Shown one piece after another: positions 8,527 to 16,760 of a stretch of DNA of 64,000 bases. This stretch comes from a virus. The translations under genes were made by a program, and so were the position numbers. Within the stretch, counting starts at the first letter, position 1. The number at the start of each line of letters is the position of its first letter. The notes below the pieces were generated by a model. That model saw only the letters and a program-made list of their open reading frames with translations. It was not told the DNA's origin and made no database searches. The stretch lies in IMG/VR virus record IMGVR_UViG_3300030103_004672, positions 24,678-88,677 of that record; one strand, written 5' to 3'.

Positions 8527-9729
8527 ATGGAAATAAAAACAACCAAATACTACGACGAATATTTGAGGTATTTTAATTTAGCAAAGAGGCAACAGGATTC
8601 GAGCAATCTCGGACATGTGCCACACGCAGATTCAGATCTAGATGATGAACTAATGCATCACATTGAACTATACGATGTGGTAGAGAGAAAATATGCCGGG
8701 TTTTCACAGATTGTTAACGATTGTTTTTACGGATGGTCAGAAGATCACCCGTATTGGTCAAGAATGAATGCAGGTCTTTATACAACTCAAAGAAAGCAGG
8801 TTGCAACGAACTGGACTGGCAAGCAAAATCATTTTGATCTGGCAGAATGGCTTTATGTTTTTATACTTCATAGAGTCACAGGATCTGCTATTAACTATGC
8901 AACTAAGCCAAGTGGCTATCATAACACCCTTCTATTTGATTTATGGCAATCTGATACTATAGAACAAATGTGCAAACAGGTTAAGGAGGCAACAAAATCT
9001 TTTTACACATCTGTTGGCTATCAGTTTCCAGCATTCCCAAAGCCACCTGCGCCAAAATCAAATGCTGATTTTAGCTTTAGCACAAAGAGAGAATACGTGT
9101 ATAAAAGAGGCGGCGATTACTTTCTATGTGAGTTCGCACCTAGACTTGCAAGGGATATGGCGCATTTTCTTGAGCAGGGTGGCAAAAAGGATCTTAGAGA
9201 GCTTGGAGAATGGATGTTTAAATGGAATAAGGACAATGGACTAAGAGCTTACAAATTTCAATATGCAGCTGTTATTGCCGATGTTGCAGATTGGTTTCCA
9301 CAATATATCAATAGGGAATCTATGTTTTTCTATGGAACAAACGCGGTAGAGTGCATTGGTTATCTAGCAGATCCAATAAATGGCAAGGGCAAAAAATCAG
9401 AGCCTTTTTTAGATGCAGTCATGACAAGAATTTATGAAGATACTGGATCACTACCATATAATGCCGAGGATGTTGCATGTGACTTTATTCGTTGGATAGA
9501 AAATTACATGAGACCAGGTGCGGATTATAAGCATATCAACATGGACACTCTTTGGAACTCATCTACAATAATTGATCATCCGTTTGGTAGACAGAGGGCA
9601 ATGCTTGAGTTAGGGCTATTAGAATCTTTCAATGGAATGACCAATCACCCATCTGATGACAAAGTTATAAAAGCAGCTGGTATTGATGTAGATGAGTACA
9701 AAAAACGTGTTTCGAAACTTTATAATTAA
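8527..9729 (+). CDS. Helical phage protein, possible AGPT-pyrophosphorylase-like base-hypermodification enzyme
   Basis: A 400-residue, mainly helical protein that I do not recognise with certainty. Distinctive segments are FILHRVTGSAINYATKPSGYHNT (about 117-139), a mid-protein YAAVIADVADWFP, and FFYGTNAVECIGYL. The His-Arg motif plus an 'A..IADV' and 'GTNA' arrangement recalls the alpha-glutamyl/putrescinyl-thymine pyrophosphorylases, which swap the pyrophosphate on an activated hydroxymethyl base for an amine. That assignment is tentative. Context favours it: a PLP enzyme follows 4 bases downstream, and a hydroxymethylase-type gene and an ATP-grasp gene occur at 53162-55003. It could equally be an unrelated glycosylase-fold protein. 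Confidence 0.4.
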   Translation: MEIKTTKYYDEYLRYFNLAKRQQDSSNLGHVPHADSDLDDELMHHIELYDVVERKYAGFSQIVNDCFYGWSEDHPYWSRMNAGLYTTQRKQVATNWTGKQNHFDLAEWLYVFILHRVTGSAINYATKPSGYHNTLLFDLWQSDTIEQMCKQVKEATKSFYTSVGYQFPAFPKPPAPKSNADFSFSTKREYVYKRGGDYFLCEFAPRLARDMAHFLEQGGKKDLRELGEWMFKWNKDNGLRAYKFQYAAVIADVADWFPQYINRESMFFYGTNAVECIGYLADPINGKGKKSEPFLDAVMTRIYEDTGSLPYNAEDVACDFIRWIENYMRPGADYKHINMDTLWNSSTIIDHPFGRQRAMLELGLLESFNGMTNHPSDDKVIKAAGIDVDEYKKRVSKLYN

Positions 9730-9733
9730 GATT

Positions 9734-10621
9734 ATGCCACATAACAAACATACAGATAGTCTATCTAATCAAGATCTAAATCTAATGATGCCTAATCGTG
9801 AAGCATGGCTTGATTTAGCTGGAGATTGGGAAGATCCATTTGATGCTCCTACAATTATTGAACATGATGGCTTTAAAGTCGTTAGAGAAGATATGATGGG
9901 ATTTGGATCAAAGTGTAGATTTGGAGACATCTTAGTACAAAAGGCAGCTTCAGATACTCTTGTATATGTACAGCCTCGATACGGATTTGCAGGTATATCG
10001 CTTGCATATCTTGCCAAAAAGTACAATAAAAAATTAGTATTATTTAGTCCTAGCCAAAAACAAATATCAGATCACCAGGCAATATGTATAGAAAGAGGAG
10101 CTACAATGAAATTTAGAAGAATTGCAGCAATGCCAAATCTAAATAAAATAGCCGCAGATTGGGCTAAAGATAATGGTGCATTTTTCATTCCACTCGGATT
10201 AAGACATCCGTTAGTAACTGCAGCTGCCGTAAAAGTTGCATATGATTTAGCAGAGAACAATGGCTATCCAGAAGAAGTTTGGTCTGCAATATCAACAGGT
10301 GTGCTTCAACGATCTTTACAAATAGCGTGGCCAGATTCTAAATTCAATGCAGTTGCAGTTGCTAGAAATATAAAAAGAGGTGAAAGGGGAAAGGCAAAGA
10401 TGTGGTCACATCCAAAAGCATTTAACCAAAACGTGGATCAAAAATACTATCCTCCATTTCCTTCTGCGCTGAACTATGATGCAAAGGCTTGGGAATTTAT
10501 GAAAAGAAATGGATCTCCTGGCGCTTGGTTTTGGAATGTTGGGGGTGATCCTAAACCTGAATTCGATGAAACAAAAGACAAAACTGATTCACAGAGGGAA
10601 TGGGGAGAAATAAGAGATTAA
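9734..10621 (+). CDS. PLP-dependent enzyme, fold type II-like
   Basis: A 295-residue protein resembling the tryptophan-synthase-beta/ACC-deaminase fold. GFGSKCRFGDILVQKAA carries a likely cofactor Lys60 (compare the GGNKxRKLE motif of the family). It is followed by DTLVYVQPRYGFAGISLAYLA, a Rossmann-like second strand (KKLVLFSPS), and a candidate phosphate-cradle STGVLQRSL. The long segment DHQAICIERGA also fits fold type II spacing. I place the start at ATG 9734, 5 bases after the previous stop; an upstream TTG would overlap that gene. The substrate is unknown. PLP enzymes tailor hypermodified bases in some phages, which suits the upstream neighbour. Confidence 0.6.
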   Translation: MPHNKHTDSLSNQDLNLMMPNREAWLDLAGDWEDPFDAPTIIEHDGFKVVREDMMGFGSKCRFGDILVQKAASDTLVYVQPRYGFAGISLAYLAKKYNKKLVLFSPSQKQISDHQAICIERGATMKFRRIAAMPNLNKIAADWAKDNGAFFIPLGLRHPLVTAAAVKVAYDLAENNGYPEEVWSAISTGVLQRSLQIAWPDSKFNAVAVARNIKRGERGKAKMWSHPKAFNQNVDQKYYPPFPSALNYDAKAWEFMKRNGSPGAWFWNVGGDPKPEFDETKDKTDSQREWGEIRD

Positions 10622-10662
10622 ACAATTAACAAAAAATTAGTAAAATAACTAAAAATAAAAAA

Positions 10663-11424
10663 ATGGCAAGTACAGTATCACTTAATAAAATTAACGGGTA
10701 TGAATTTCAATCATACGTCAAAAAACTATTATCAATTGACAAATTTATTTTCATCAAAATAGGAAATGAAACCACAACTTCTTCAGTATACCTACCTGAA
10801 CGAGATGCTGTTAAATTGGCAAACATTCCTACTTCTGACCTATTTGATTTTGATCAAGAGCTTGATGGTGATATAAAAGTTAGTTTTTACAATGGATCTA
10901 AAGTAGTAGATGCAATTTCACACTTTAAAGGTGAAGTAACTGGTGATGTTGTCTATGATAATATAGATGATGCTAATCTTGCAGCAGACTTTGTGATTCA
11001 AAATGACAAACTTAAAATTAATCTAGCTTGCGCAGATCCAAGTTTATCATTTATGGAAATGAACAAAGAGGAGATGTCGAGAGCATTTGGTGTTGAGAAC
11101 AAGTTATTTGAGTTTGACCTTTTAACTGTTGATGCGGATAGAATTAAATCACTATTTAATCTAGAGAAGGAAGAAGATGTATTTTCTTTCTCAATTAGTG
11201 AACGAGGAGTTAATGTAGTTGGTGCAGCTTATGATGCAGTCATTGCTACTAAGTTTGCAGGAGATGTTCCTGTAGGCACTAAGGTCACTGCATATAAAAA
11301 GTATTTCAATTTGTTAGACAAAGAAAACTATAAAGTGATTGTTTGTGAAAACAAAATTGTATTTAAATCAATGGATACAGACACTCTACTCACAGTTGCT
11401 GTAGCTGTAGTAGATGAGGACTAA
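10663..11424 (+). CDS. 45: DNA polymerase sliding clamp (gp45-like)
   Basis: A 253-residue protein with the repetitive beta-alpha-beta layout of the T4 gp45 clamp (228 residues). An early MTRA-like region gives way to LFDFDQELDG, an inner ADPSLSF segment (compare the AADPS of gp45), FEFDLLTVDADRIKSLFNL, and a C-terminal ENYKVIVCENKIVFK...TLLTVAVAV, close in pattern to the NYKLLLW...YVVALEA end of gp45. The ring tethers polymerase to DNA and in T4 also activates late transcription with gp55 and gp33. It has an A-rich leader and is followed by a strong terminator, so it ends a transcription unit. Confidence 0.75.
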   Translation: MASTVSLNKINGYEFQSYVKKLLSIDKFIFIKIGNETTTSSVYLPERDAVKLANIPTSDLFDFDQELDGDIKVSFYNGSKVVDAISHFKGEVTGDVVYDNIDDANLAADFVIQNDKLKINLACADPSLSFMEMNKEEMSRAFGVENKLFEFDLLTVDADRIKSLFNLEKEEDVFSFSISERGVNVVGAAYDAVIATKFAGDVPVGTKVTAYKKYFNLLDKENYKVIVCENKIVFKSMDTDTLLTVAVAVVDED

Positions 11425-11473
11425 GTTTCAATTTTGAATATACTTGTTATATTTAATTTGTATATGTTATCTG

Positions 11474-11502
11474 AATGGCCTGCTTTGCGGGCCATTTTTA
11501 TT
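11474..11502 (+). terminator. Rho-independent terminator after the clamp gene
   Basis: Inverted repeat AATGGCC (11474-11480) and GGCCATT (11490-11496) with a nine-base loop, followed by a T-rich tract. It lies 50 bases after the clamp stop codon and ends that transcription unit before the homing endonuclease gene. Confidence 0.85.
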
Positions 11503-11525
11503 AAATATAATGTATAGTGCGTTTT

Positions 11526-11536
11526 TGATATATAAA
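11526..11536 (+). promoter_or_regulatory. TGATATATAAA late-promoter-like box
   Basis: A perfect copy of the box found before several late genes. Here it abuts the start codon of the HNH endonuclease gene (2 bases between), so a transcript from it would begin downstream of this ATG; the match may be fortuitous or drive only an internal start. Confidence 0.4.
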
Positions 11537-11538
11537 GT

Positions 11539-12348
11539 ATGAATCACAAGAAAATACATGACTTAATAATCAAAAGGGCAAAAGAGAGAACTTTAGAAGG
11601 CTACTCCGAAAAACACCACATTATACCAAAATGCCTAGGCGGAACTGATGATCAAGATAATCTAGTACATCTAACAGCAAGGGAGCATTTTATCATACAC
11701 AAACTACTATGTGAGATCTACCCAAATGAATCAAAACTCCATTGGGCTGCATTTATGATGGCAACTGCACGAGGCAAACACATGGACAACCGAGATTACC
11801 GAATAGGCTCTAGAGAATATGAAAGGCTTAGAGAATCTTTAGAGATTAGTGACGAGACTAGGCGAAAATCAGGTATTGCAAACATTGGTAACAAGTATAG
11901 ACTAGGAAAAAAACATTCTGACGAAAGCAAAAAAAAGATGAGCCAGGCAGCTATGGGAAATACAAATTCGAGAGGCTATAAACACACTGAAGAAGCAAGA
12001 AAAAATATGAGTAAGGCTGCGAAGGCAAGAGATCGTAAACCACACTCTGGGGAAACTAAGCAAAAAATGAGTGATGCCTGGAAATTAAAAAAGGAACAGG
12101 GCTACGAGTCACCGATGAAAGGTATAAAGAGGCCTGAAGAAGTAAAGAAGAAAATATCTGCTTCTAAAACTGGTGTTAAGCGTGGCAAGTTCTCGCAAGA
12201 ATGGCTTGATAACATGTCAAAATCTCTAAAGGGAAAAGCGAAGGGCAAAATATGGATTAACAACGGTGTAAAGGGTAGCATGATACTCCCAGATGAGCCA
12301 ATTCCAGAAGGCTGGACACGTGGCATGCTTAGAAGAAAACAAAATTGA
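11539..12348 (+). CDS. HNH homing endonuclease with NUMOD3-type repeats
   Basis: A 269-residue free-standing homing endonuclease. The N-terminal HNH domain reads EKHHIIPKCLGG...DNLVHLTAREHFIIHKLL (about residues 23-60), with the paired His, Asn and distal His of the family. A central array of DNA-binding NUMOD3-like helices (KHSDESKKKMS, KHTEEARKNMS, PHSGETKQKMS, RPEEVKKKIS) follows, then a C-terminal WINNGVKGS...EGWTRGML module common to phage homing enzymes. It sits immediately upstream of the 3' polymerase fragment, suggesting that its invasion broke the polymerase gene and that it may still cut gp43 in relatives. Confidence 0.9.
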   Translation: MNHKKIHDLIIKRAKERTLEGYSEKHHIIPKCLGGTDDQDNLVHLTAREHFIIHKLLCEIYPNESKLHWAAFMMATARGKHMDNRDYRIGSREYERLRESLEISDETRRKSGIANIGNKYRLGKKHSDESKKKMSQAAMGNTNSRGYKHTEEARKNMSKAAKARDRKPHSGETKQKMSDAWKLKKEQGYESPMKGIKRPEEVKKKISASKTGVKRGKFSQEWLDNMSKSLKGKAKGKIWINNGVKGSMILPDEPIPEGWTRGMLRRKQN

Positions 12349-12371
12349 TAATTTAGTTATAATATTCAATG
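12346..12371 (+). promoter_or_regulatory. Candidate promoter element before the polymerase C-part
   Basis: TTTAGTTATAATATTCAATG spans the 20-base gap between the homing endonuclease and the 3' polymerase gene. It matches the GTTATAATATT/GTTATATTA elements seen before several replication or nucleotide genes. Its presence would give the downstream half of gp43 its own expression. Confidence 0.4.
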
Positions 12372-13505
12372 GATCGAAAATTAGAAAAAAAGTACGAAGA
12401 GTTAGCAGAGCTTAAAAAATTAGCAGGCGAGTATTATAACTACGAACAAGGAATCAAGCTCATGCTTAATTCGATCTACGGTGCATTTGGAAATCCATAC
12501 TTTTATTTCTTCAATGTTGACATAGCAGAAACTATCACACTTCAGGGTAAAGATGCTATTCTTTACACAGAAGAATTAGTAAACAAATACTTTAGAGAAT
12601 TTTGGCATTTAGATACGGATGCACACAATAAGATGGGTATCACCGTTACTGGAAAGATCAAGCAACCTGTAGGAATCTATATTGACACTGATTCAATTTA
12701 CATGAAATTTGAAGAAGTTATCAAAAACTCAGACTGGGAAGGTGATTCTAAAACTTTTATACTTAATTTATACAAGCATAGATTAGGAGAATACATTGAA
12801 CGCATTCTACAAAAATATGCTGATGACAACAACGCCGAAAACTTCTTAAGCTTCGAACTAGAAAGCATTGCAAAGAATGCTATCTGGTTAGCTAAAAAGA
12901 AATACATGCAAAATATAGTTTGGAAAGATCCTGACTTACATTATGATGATCTTACTAAGATCAGCGCTAAGGGATTTGAAATTATTCAATCATCTACTCC
13001 GATATTTGCAAGGCAGAAGTTAAAAGACTTATTAAAATACATCTTTTCTGTTGAAGAGCTTAGCATGAAGGATTTTGCAGGTCGTCTTAAAGAAATAAAG
13101 CGTGAGTTCAAGCTTGCAAACGTTGAAAATATAAGTTTTGCAAAAAAGGTAAACAATTATCAAAGGTATGTTCTAAACGACATAGATAGATTTGAGATTA
13201 CTAAAGGATGCCCTATCGGTGTAAGAAGTGCAGGATATCATAATTACTTGCTAAATAATTCAAATGCAAAAATGAAATACAAACCGCTTGGTAATGGCGA
13301 AAAGTTAAAAATGTATTTTTCTACAGATAGGCACTGTGATGTATTTGCATATGCACCTGGTGATTATCCTTATGAATTTGCACCTGAAATAGATTACGAT
13401 GTGCAATTTGAGAAAACTATATTAGATCCAATAAATCGGGTTATTAAGGCGATGGGATTCAAGCCATTTGATCGTAACTTGATTTATGCAGTGTCTTTAT
13501 TCTAA
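12369..13505 (+). CDS. 43: DNA polymerase, C-terminal part (split gp43: motifs B and C, thumb)
   Basis: A 378-residue second piece of the family B polymerase. It begins with a charged helix (RKLEKKYEELAELK), then motif B KLMLNSIYGAFGNP (Lys30, Asn34, Tyr37-Gly38), motif C YIDTDSIYM (Asp106, Asp108), and the thumb, ending GFKPFDRNLIYAVSLF. The N-terminal part (exonuclease and motif A) ends about 9.2 kb upstream at 3139. Start and end helices of the two pieces look contiguous, with no intein residues or extra domain. Catalysis needs Asp380 of the other chain and Asp108 here, so the two products must associate to polymerise. Confidence 0.94.
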   Translation: MDRKLEKKYEELAELKKLAGEYYNYEQGIKLMLNSIYGAFGNPYFYFFNVDIAETITLQGKDAILYTEELVNKYFREFWHLDTDAHNKMGITVTGKIKQPVGIYIDTDSIYMKFEEVIKNSDWEGDSKTFILNLYKHRLGEYIERILQKYADDNNAENFLSFELESIAKNAIWLAKKKYMQNIVWKDPDLHYDDLTKISAKGFEIIQSSTPIFARQKLKDLLKYIFSVEELSMKDFAGRLKEIKREFKLANVENISFAKKVNNYQRYVLNDIDRFEITKGCPIGVRSAGYHNYLLNNSNAKMKYKPLGNGEKLKMYFSTDRHCDVFAYAPGDYPYEFAPEIDYDVQFEKTILDPINRVIKAMGFKPFDRNLIYAVSLF

Positions 13506-13545
13506 ACATTTTGATCAATTGCCATATAAAAAATAAACTTTTAAA

Positions 13546-14739
13546 ATGGCAACAAAAACATTCTCGTTTGATGATCTAAATAAGGAAATGAGTAAAATCT
13601 CTCAATATGGAGATACGCTTGATAAGTCAACAATTTCATCAATTGATCATTTCATACCCACTGGTAATTTTCATCTAAACGCATGCCTTACAGGTTCACT
13701 ATTTGGAGGGTTTCCAAATAATCGAGCAGTTGCTCTAGCAGGACCTTCTGGAACTGGTAAGACTTTTTTGGTTTTAAATGCGATCAAACAGGCTCAAGAT
13801 TTAGGTTATTCAATCATATTCTATGATTCAGAGAATGCTGTAGATAAGGAATTAGTAGAAAAGTTTAACATTGATACTTCAAAATTTAGATATGAGCCAT
13901 GTAATACTGTTCAAGAGTTTAGAAAATCTGTAACTGCAGTTGCTGATAACCTTATTGAAATGAAAAATAAGGGATTTGAGTTACCTAAAGTTATGATCAT
14001 ATTAGATTCGGCAGGTAATTTAGCAACACAAAAAGAAATTGATGATGCTAAGTCCGGCAGTGACAAAGCTGACATGACACGTGCAAAACTACTGAAATCA
14101 ACTTTCAGAATCCTAATGACAAAACTTGGTATTTGTCAAATACCTTTCTTGTTTACAAACCACACTTATCAGACCCAAGACTTATTCTCTAAGACTGTTG
14201 GGGGCGGTGGAACTGGGCCTGAGTACGCAGCTTCTATTATTTTGTTCTTAGGAAAGGCAAAACTAAAAGAAGGTACTGAGCAAACTGGAATTGTTGTGAC
14301 CGCAAAGCCGAACAAAAATAGATTTGCCAAGCCACTTCCAATCAAATTCCACATCTCTTTTAATAAGGGCATGAATCCATATGTTGGCCTTGAAGAATAT
14401 ATTAGTTGGGATCTTTGCGGAATAGAAAGGGGTAGATTTATAACAGAATCCCAGTTTAAAAAGTTAAATTCAACGCAGCAGGATGAATGCAGAAAGCATG
14501 AGTACGAAGATTCAGGAAAGACTAAGATTGTTTACTTCCAACCATCTCAAACCGCTAGAAAACTTTGTGTGAAACATCTTAATGACACCGTTGATCTTAA
14601 TGAACTATTTACACCTAGAGTTATTACTAGTGACGTGCTTCAGTCTATCGAGCCAATTATAAATGAGAAATTTTCTTATGGTACTGAAGATCTAAATGCA
14701 GCAGATCTGTCTATTATGTTAGAAGGAGACGATGTTTGA
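13546..14739 (+). CDS. uvsX: UvsX, RecA-like recombinase
   Basis: A 397-residue strand-exchange protein, like T4 UvsX (391). Walker A is AGPSGTGKT (65-73), an acidic motif lies in IIFYDSENAVD, Walker B is KVMIILDSAG, and the family segment QIPFLFTNHTYQ...VGGGGTGPEYAAS follows, with the glycine-rich DNA-binding loop. It drives recombination-dependent replication and repair. It overlaps the next small gene by 8 bases and leads the uvsX-gp41-gp47-gp46 cluster. Confidence 0.95.
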   Translation: MATKTFSFDDLNKEMSKISQYGDTLDKSTISSIDHFIPTGNFHLNACLTGSLFGGFPNNRAVALAGPSGTGKTFLVLNAIKQAQDLGYSIIFYDSENAVDKELVEKFNIDTSKFRYEPCNTVQEFRKSVTAVADNLIEMKNKGFELPKVMIILDSAGNLATQKEIDDAKSGSDKADMTRAKLLKSTFRILMTKLGICQIPFLFTNHTYQTQDLFSKTVGGGGTGPEYAASIILFLGKAKLKEGTEQTGIVVTAKPNKNRFAKPLPIKFHISFNKGMNPYVGLEEYISWDLCGIERGRFITESQFKKLNSTQQDECRKHEYEDSGKTKIVYFQPSQTARKLCVKHLNDTVDLNELFTPRVITSDVLQSIEPIINEKFSYGTEDLNAADLSIMLEGDDV

Positions 14740-15031
14740 TAGACGAATCGATACAGGCAAGTTAAAAGTCAAATACGTTTTAGGCAATCACGCAGCGATG
14801 CCTAATTACCCTGATGGTGAGGACATCATATTTGAAATTATACGAGAACTATGTTCAAAGCCTAACAAGAAAACTAAGTTTACTGATGTTTCAATTTCTA
14901 AAAAGTTTGGTATAAGTATTGATGAAGTCAACAATAAACTTCTAAAATTTGTTCATGAGAATATAATAGAAATGGTTGGCAACACTCGTACTAAAATAAC
15001 TTATGATTTTAAATCAAACCCATATTCTTAA
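14732..15031 (+). CDS. Small hypothetical protein between uvsX and helicase
   Basis: A 99-residue protein I cannot assign. The middle (IIFEIIRELCSKPNK...VSISKKFGISIDEVNNKLLKFVHENIIEMVG) looks like a winged-helix DNA-binding fold: helix, helix-turn-helix and a short beta wing (RTKITYDF). In T4 the position between uvsX and gp41 is taken by gp40, but no similarity to gp40 is evident. It starts within the uvsX stop region and ends 2 bases before the helicase start, so it is probably translationally coupled to both. Confidence 0.75.
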   Translation: MFDRRIDTGKLKVKYVLGNHAAMPNYPDGEDIIFEIIRELCSKPNKKTKFTDVSISKKFGISIDEVNNKLLKFVHENIIEMVGNTRTKITYDFKSNPYS

Positions 15032-15033
15032 TC

Positions 15034-16320
15034 ATGCGCAGTAGTATAGATCACGAAAAAATATTTTTTAATTACTTTTTAGAAAAGCCTACATATTTAA
15101 AGTCAGTTGGCAAAAACTTCTTTAAAAATCAAGATTTAGATTTTGTTGTAAATCTATGTAAAGACTTCTTTATTAAGTTTGGTGAAGCCCCTTCAAAGGA
15201 TCAGGTAAAGGCTCTTGTCAAAGACGTTGAGTCTGAGGTATCTGATGATATGATAGATTCTATATTTAATGTGTCTGTCAAGGAATACGATCACGAATGG
15301 CTTAAAAGAACTGCAGAGGCTTGGGTAAAATGGAACCATTTTGACAAGCAAATTGTAAGAACTATTGAATACATTAAGACTGTTGACGTTTCGCCTGAGA
15401 ACGTAGAAGACGTCGTAGGTCGTGCCATAAACATGATTTCAACTGACGGTTCGTTGACATTTGATGCTGATGTAGGATTAGATTTCTTTAATCCTGAAGA
15501 TCACATACAAAGAACAACTAAGAAATTAGAGACTGGCTGGAATTTTATAGATAACATCTCAGGAGGTGGTTACGATCCAAAGTCATTAATTGTATATGCA
15601 GGTGAACAGAACGTCGGTAAGTCTATTTGGTTGGCTAATGATGCAGCTAACTTTGTACGCATGGGCCATAATGTAGTTTTCGTTACTGCTGAAATGTCTG
15701 CTCAAAAAGTATTAAAGAGAATCGGATCGAATCTACTGAATGTGAAAATGATGGATTATGATCAGAAGTCTGTCAACAGAGACTTCATGAAGAGAAAGCT
15801 TGAAAAGGTATCTCGTGGTATTCTACCACCTGGTAAACTCTTTGTTAAGGAATTTCCAACATCACAAGGAACTGTACTAGATATTGAAGCGTATCTAAAA
15901 ACTTTAGAAGAATCTCAAGATCATAAGGTAAATGTTGTTATTGTTGACTATATAAATATATTAGCCAACTACCGAAATCCTAATACAGAGAATACTTACA
16001 TGAAAATAAAGCAGATTGCTGAAGATTTACGTGCACTTGCAGTTAAAAGAGACATGTTAATTATTTCGGCGACTCAAATAAATCGTGGCGCCTGGGACTC
16101 GAGTGAAGTAAAGATGGAGAACATTGCTGAATCAGCAGGTCTGGCGCATACTGTTGATGTTATGTACGCACTGATCCAGGATTCAATGATGCATGCAGGC
16201 AGAGAATATTGGCTTAAAGTTTTAAAAATAAGAGATGGCCAAGGCAAGGGAAGTAGATGTCGATTTAATATCGACTACGACTACATGAGACTTACAGAGA
16301 CTGGTGATATAACACAATAG
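15034..16320 (+). CDS. 41: Replicative DNA helicase (gp41, DnaB family)
   Basis: A 428-residue hexameric 5'-3' helicase. A helical N-terminal domain precedes the RecA core with Walker A AGEQNVGKS (189-197), VVFVTAEMSAQKVLKRIG (H1a/H2 region), Walker B NVVIVDYINIL, and an H3/H4 region IISATQINRGAWDSSEVKMENIAESAG. It unwinds the fork ahead of gp43 and in T4 partners with primase gp61, which is not in this window. It is 2 bases after the small gene and 5 bases before the next, in a tight operon. Confidence 0.95.
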   Translation: MRSSIDHEKIFFNYFLEKPTYLKSVGKNFFKNQDLDFVVNLCKDFFIKFGEAPSKDQVKALVKDVESEVSDDMIDSIFNVSVKEYDHEWLKRTAEAWVKWNHFDKQIVRTIEYIKTVDVSPENVEDVVGRAINMISTDGSLTFDADVGLDFFNPEDHIQRTTKKLETGWNFIDNISGGGYDPKSLIVYAGEQNVGKSIWLANDAANFVRMGHNVVFVTAEMSAQKVLKRIGSNLLNVKMMDYDQKSVNRDFMKRKLEKVSRGILPPGKLFVKEFPTSQGTVLDIEAYLKTLEESQDHKVNVVIVDYINILANYRNPNTENTYMKIKQIAEDLRALAVKRDMLIISATQINRGAWDSSEVKMENIAESAGLAHTVDVMYALIQDSMMHAGREYWLKVLKIRDGQGKGSRCRFNIDYDYMRLTETGDITQ

Positions 16321-16325
16321 AAATT

Positions 16326-16760
16326 ATGAATAGAGATAAAATATTTAACAATACTTACGGAGAGCAAGATCTAAGTGATTCTAAAATAGAATTTAAGGTT
16401 GCACCTAGTTACGAGACAGATCTAGATCCTGATGACCAGATGCACTACAACATATTGTTCAAAAAAATAGATGCTTTAATAGAGGACTCAGAATTCAGCC
16501 AGCTTAGTAAAGTCACACCTGATGGTGTTGTTAAAAAGCTTAACAAAGTACAAATCAACAAAGTATTTCTATACGTTATCGAACATTTAGGTACTTCTTA
16601 TTCAAGGATAGATCTATTTAGTGTGATTTCTGACTACTTTGATGTATTTCCAAATAAGTTTTATAATTCATTGTCTAACAAATTTAAAGATGAATTGATA
16701 CTAGAGCTTGATAAGAAGTACGATATTCTTAAGAAGAAAAAAATTAATAAACTCTTTTAA
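16326..16760 (+). CDS. Hypothetical protein in the recombination/replication operon
   Basis: A 144-residue, charged, helical protein without a motif I recognise. Lys-rich C-terminus (KYDILKKKKINKLF). It sits between the helicase and gp47 genes, overlapping the gp47 start by one base, so it is probably expressed with them. A role as a small replication accessory protein is possible from position only. Confidence 0.75.
   Translation: MNRDKIFNNTYGEQDLSDSKIEFKVAPSYETDLDPDDQMHYNILFKKIDALIEDSEFSQLSKVTPDGVVKKLNKVQINKVFLYVIEHLGTSYSRIDLFSVISDYFDVFPNKFYNSLSNKFKDELILELDKKYDILKKKKINKLF

Noticed and set aside
8768-9244. Small plus-strand frames inside the 400-residue gene
   Set aside because: They are shifted reading frames of a well-supported coding sequence and show no motifs or leaders.
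9692-9733. Earlier TTG start for the PLP enzyme
   Set aside because: It lies inside the upstream gene and adds 14 residues without family similarity; ATG 9734 fits the tight spacing.
1736-13505. Split intein or trans-spliced intron joining the polymerase halves
   Set aside because: No intein splice residues (Cys/Ser start, His-Asn end) flank the break, and each half has its own start and stop codon; nothing intron-like was recognised at either edge.
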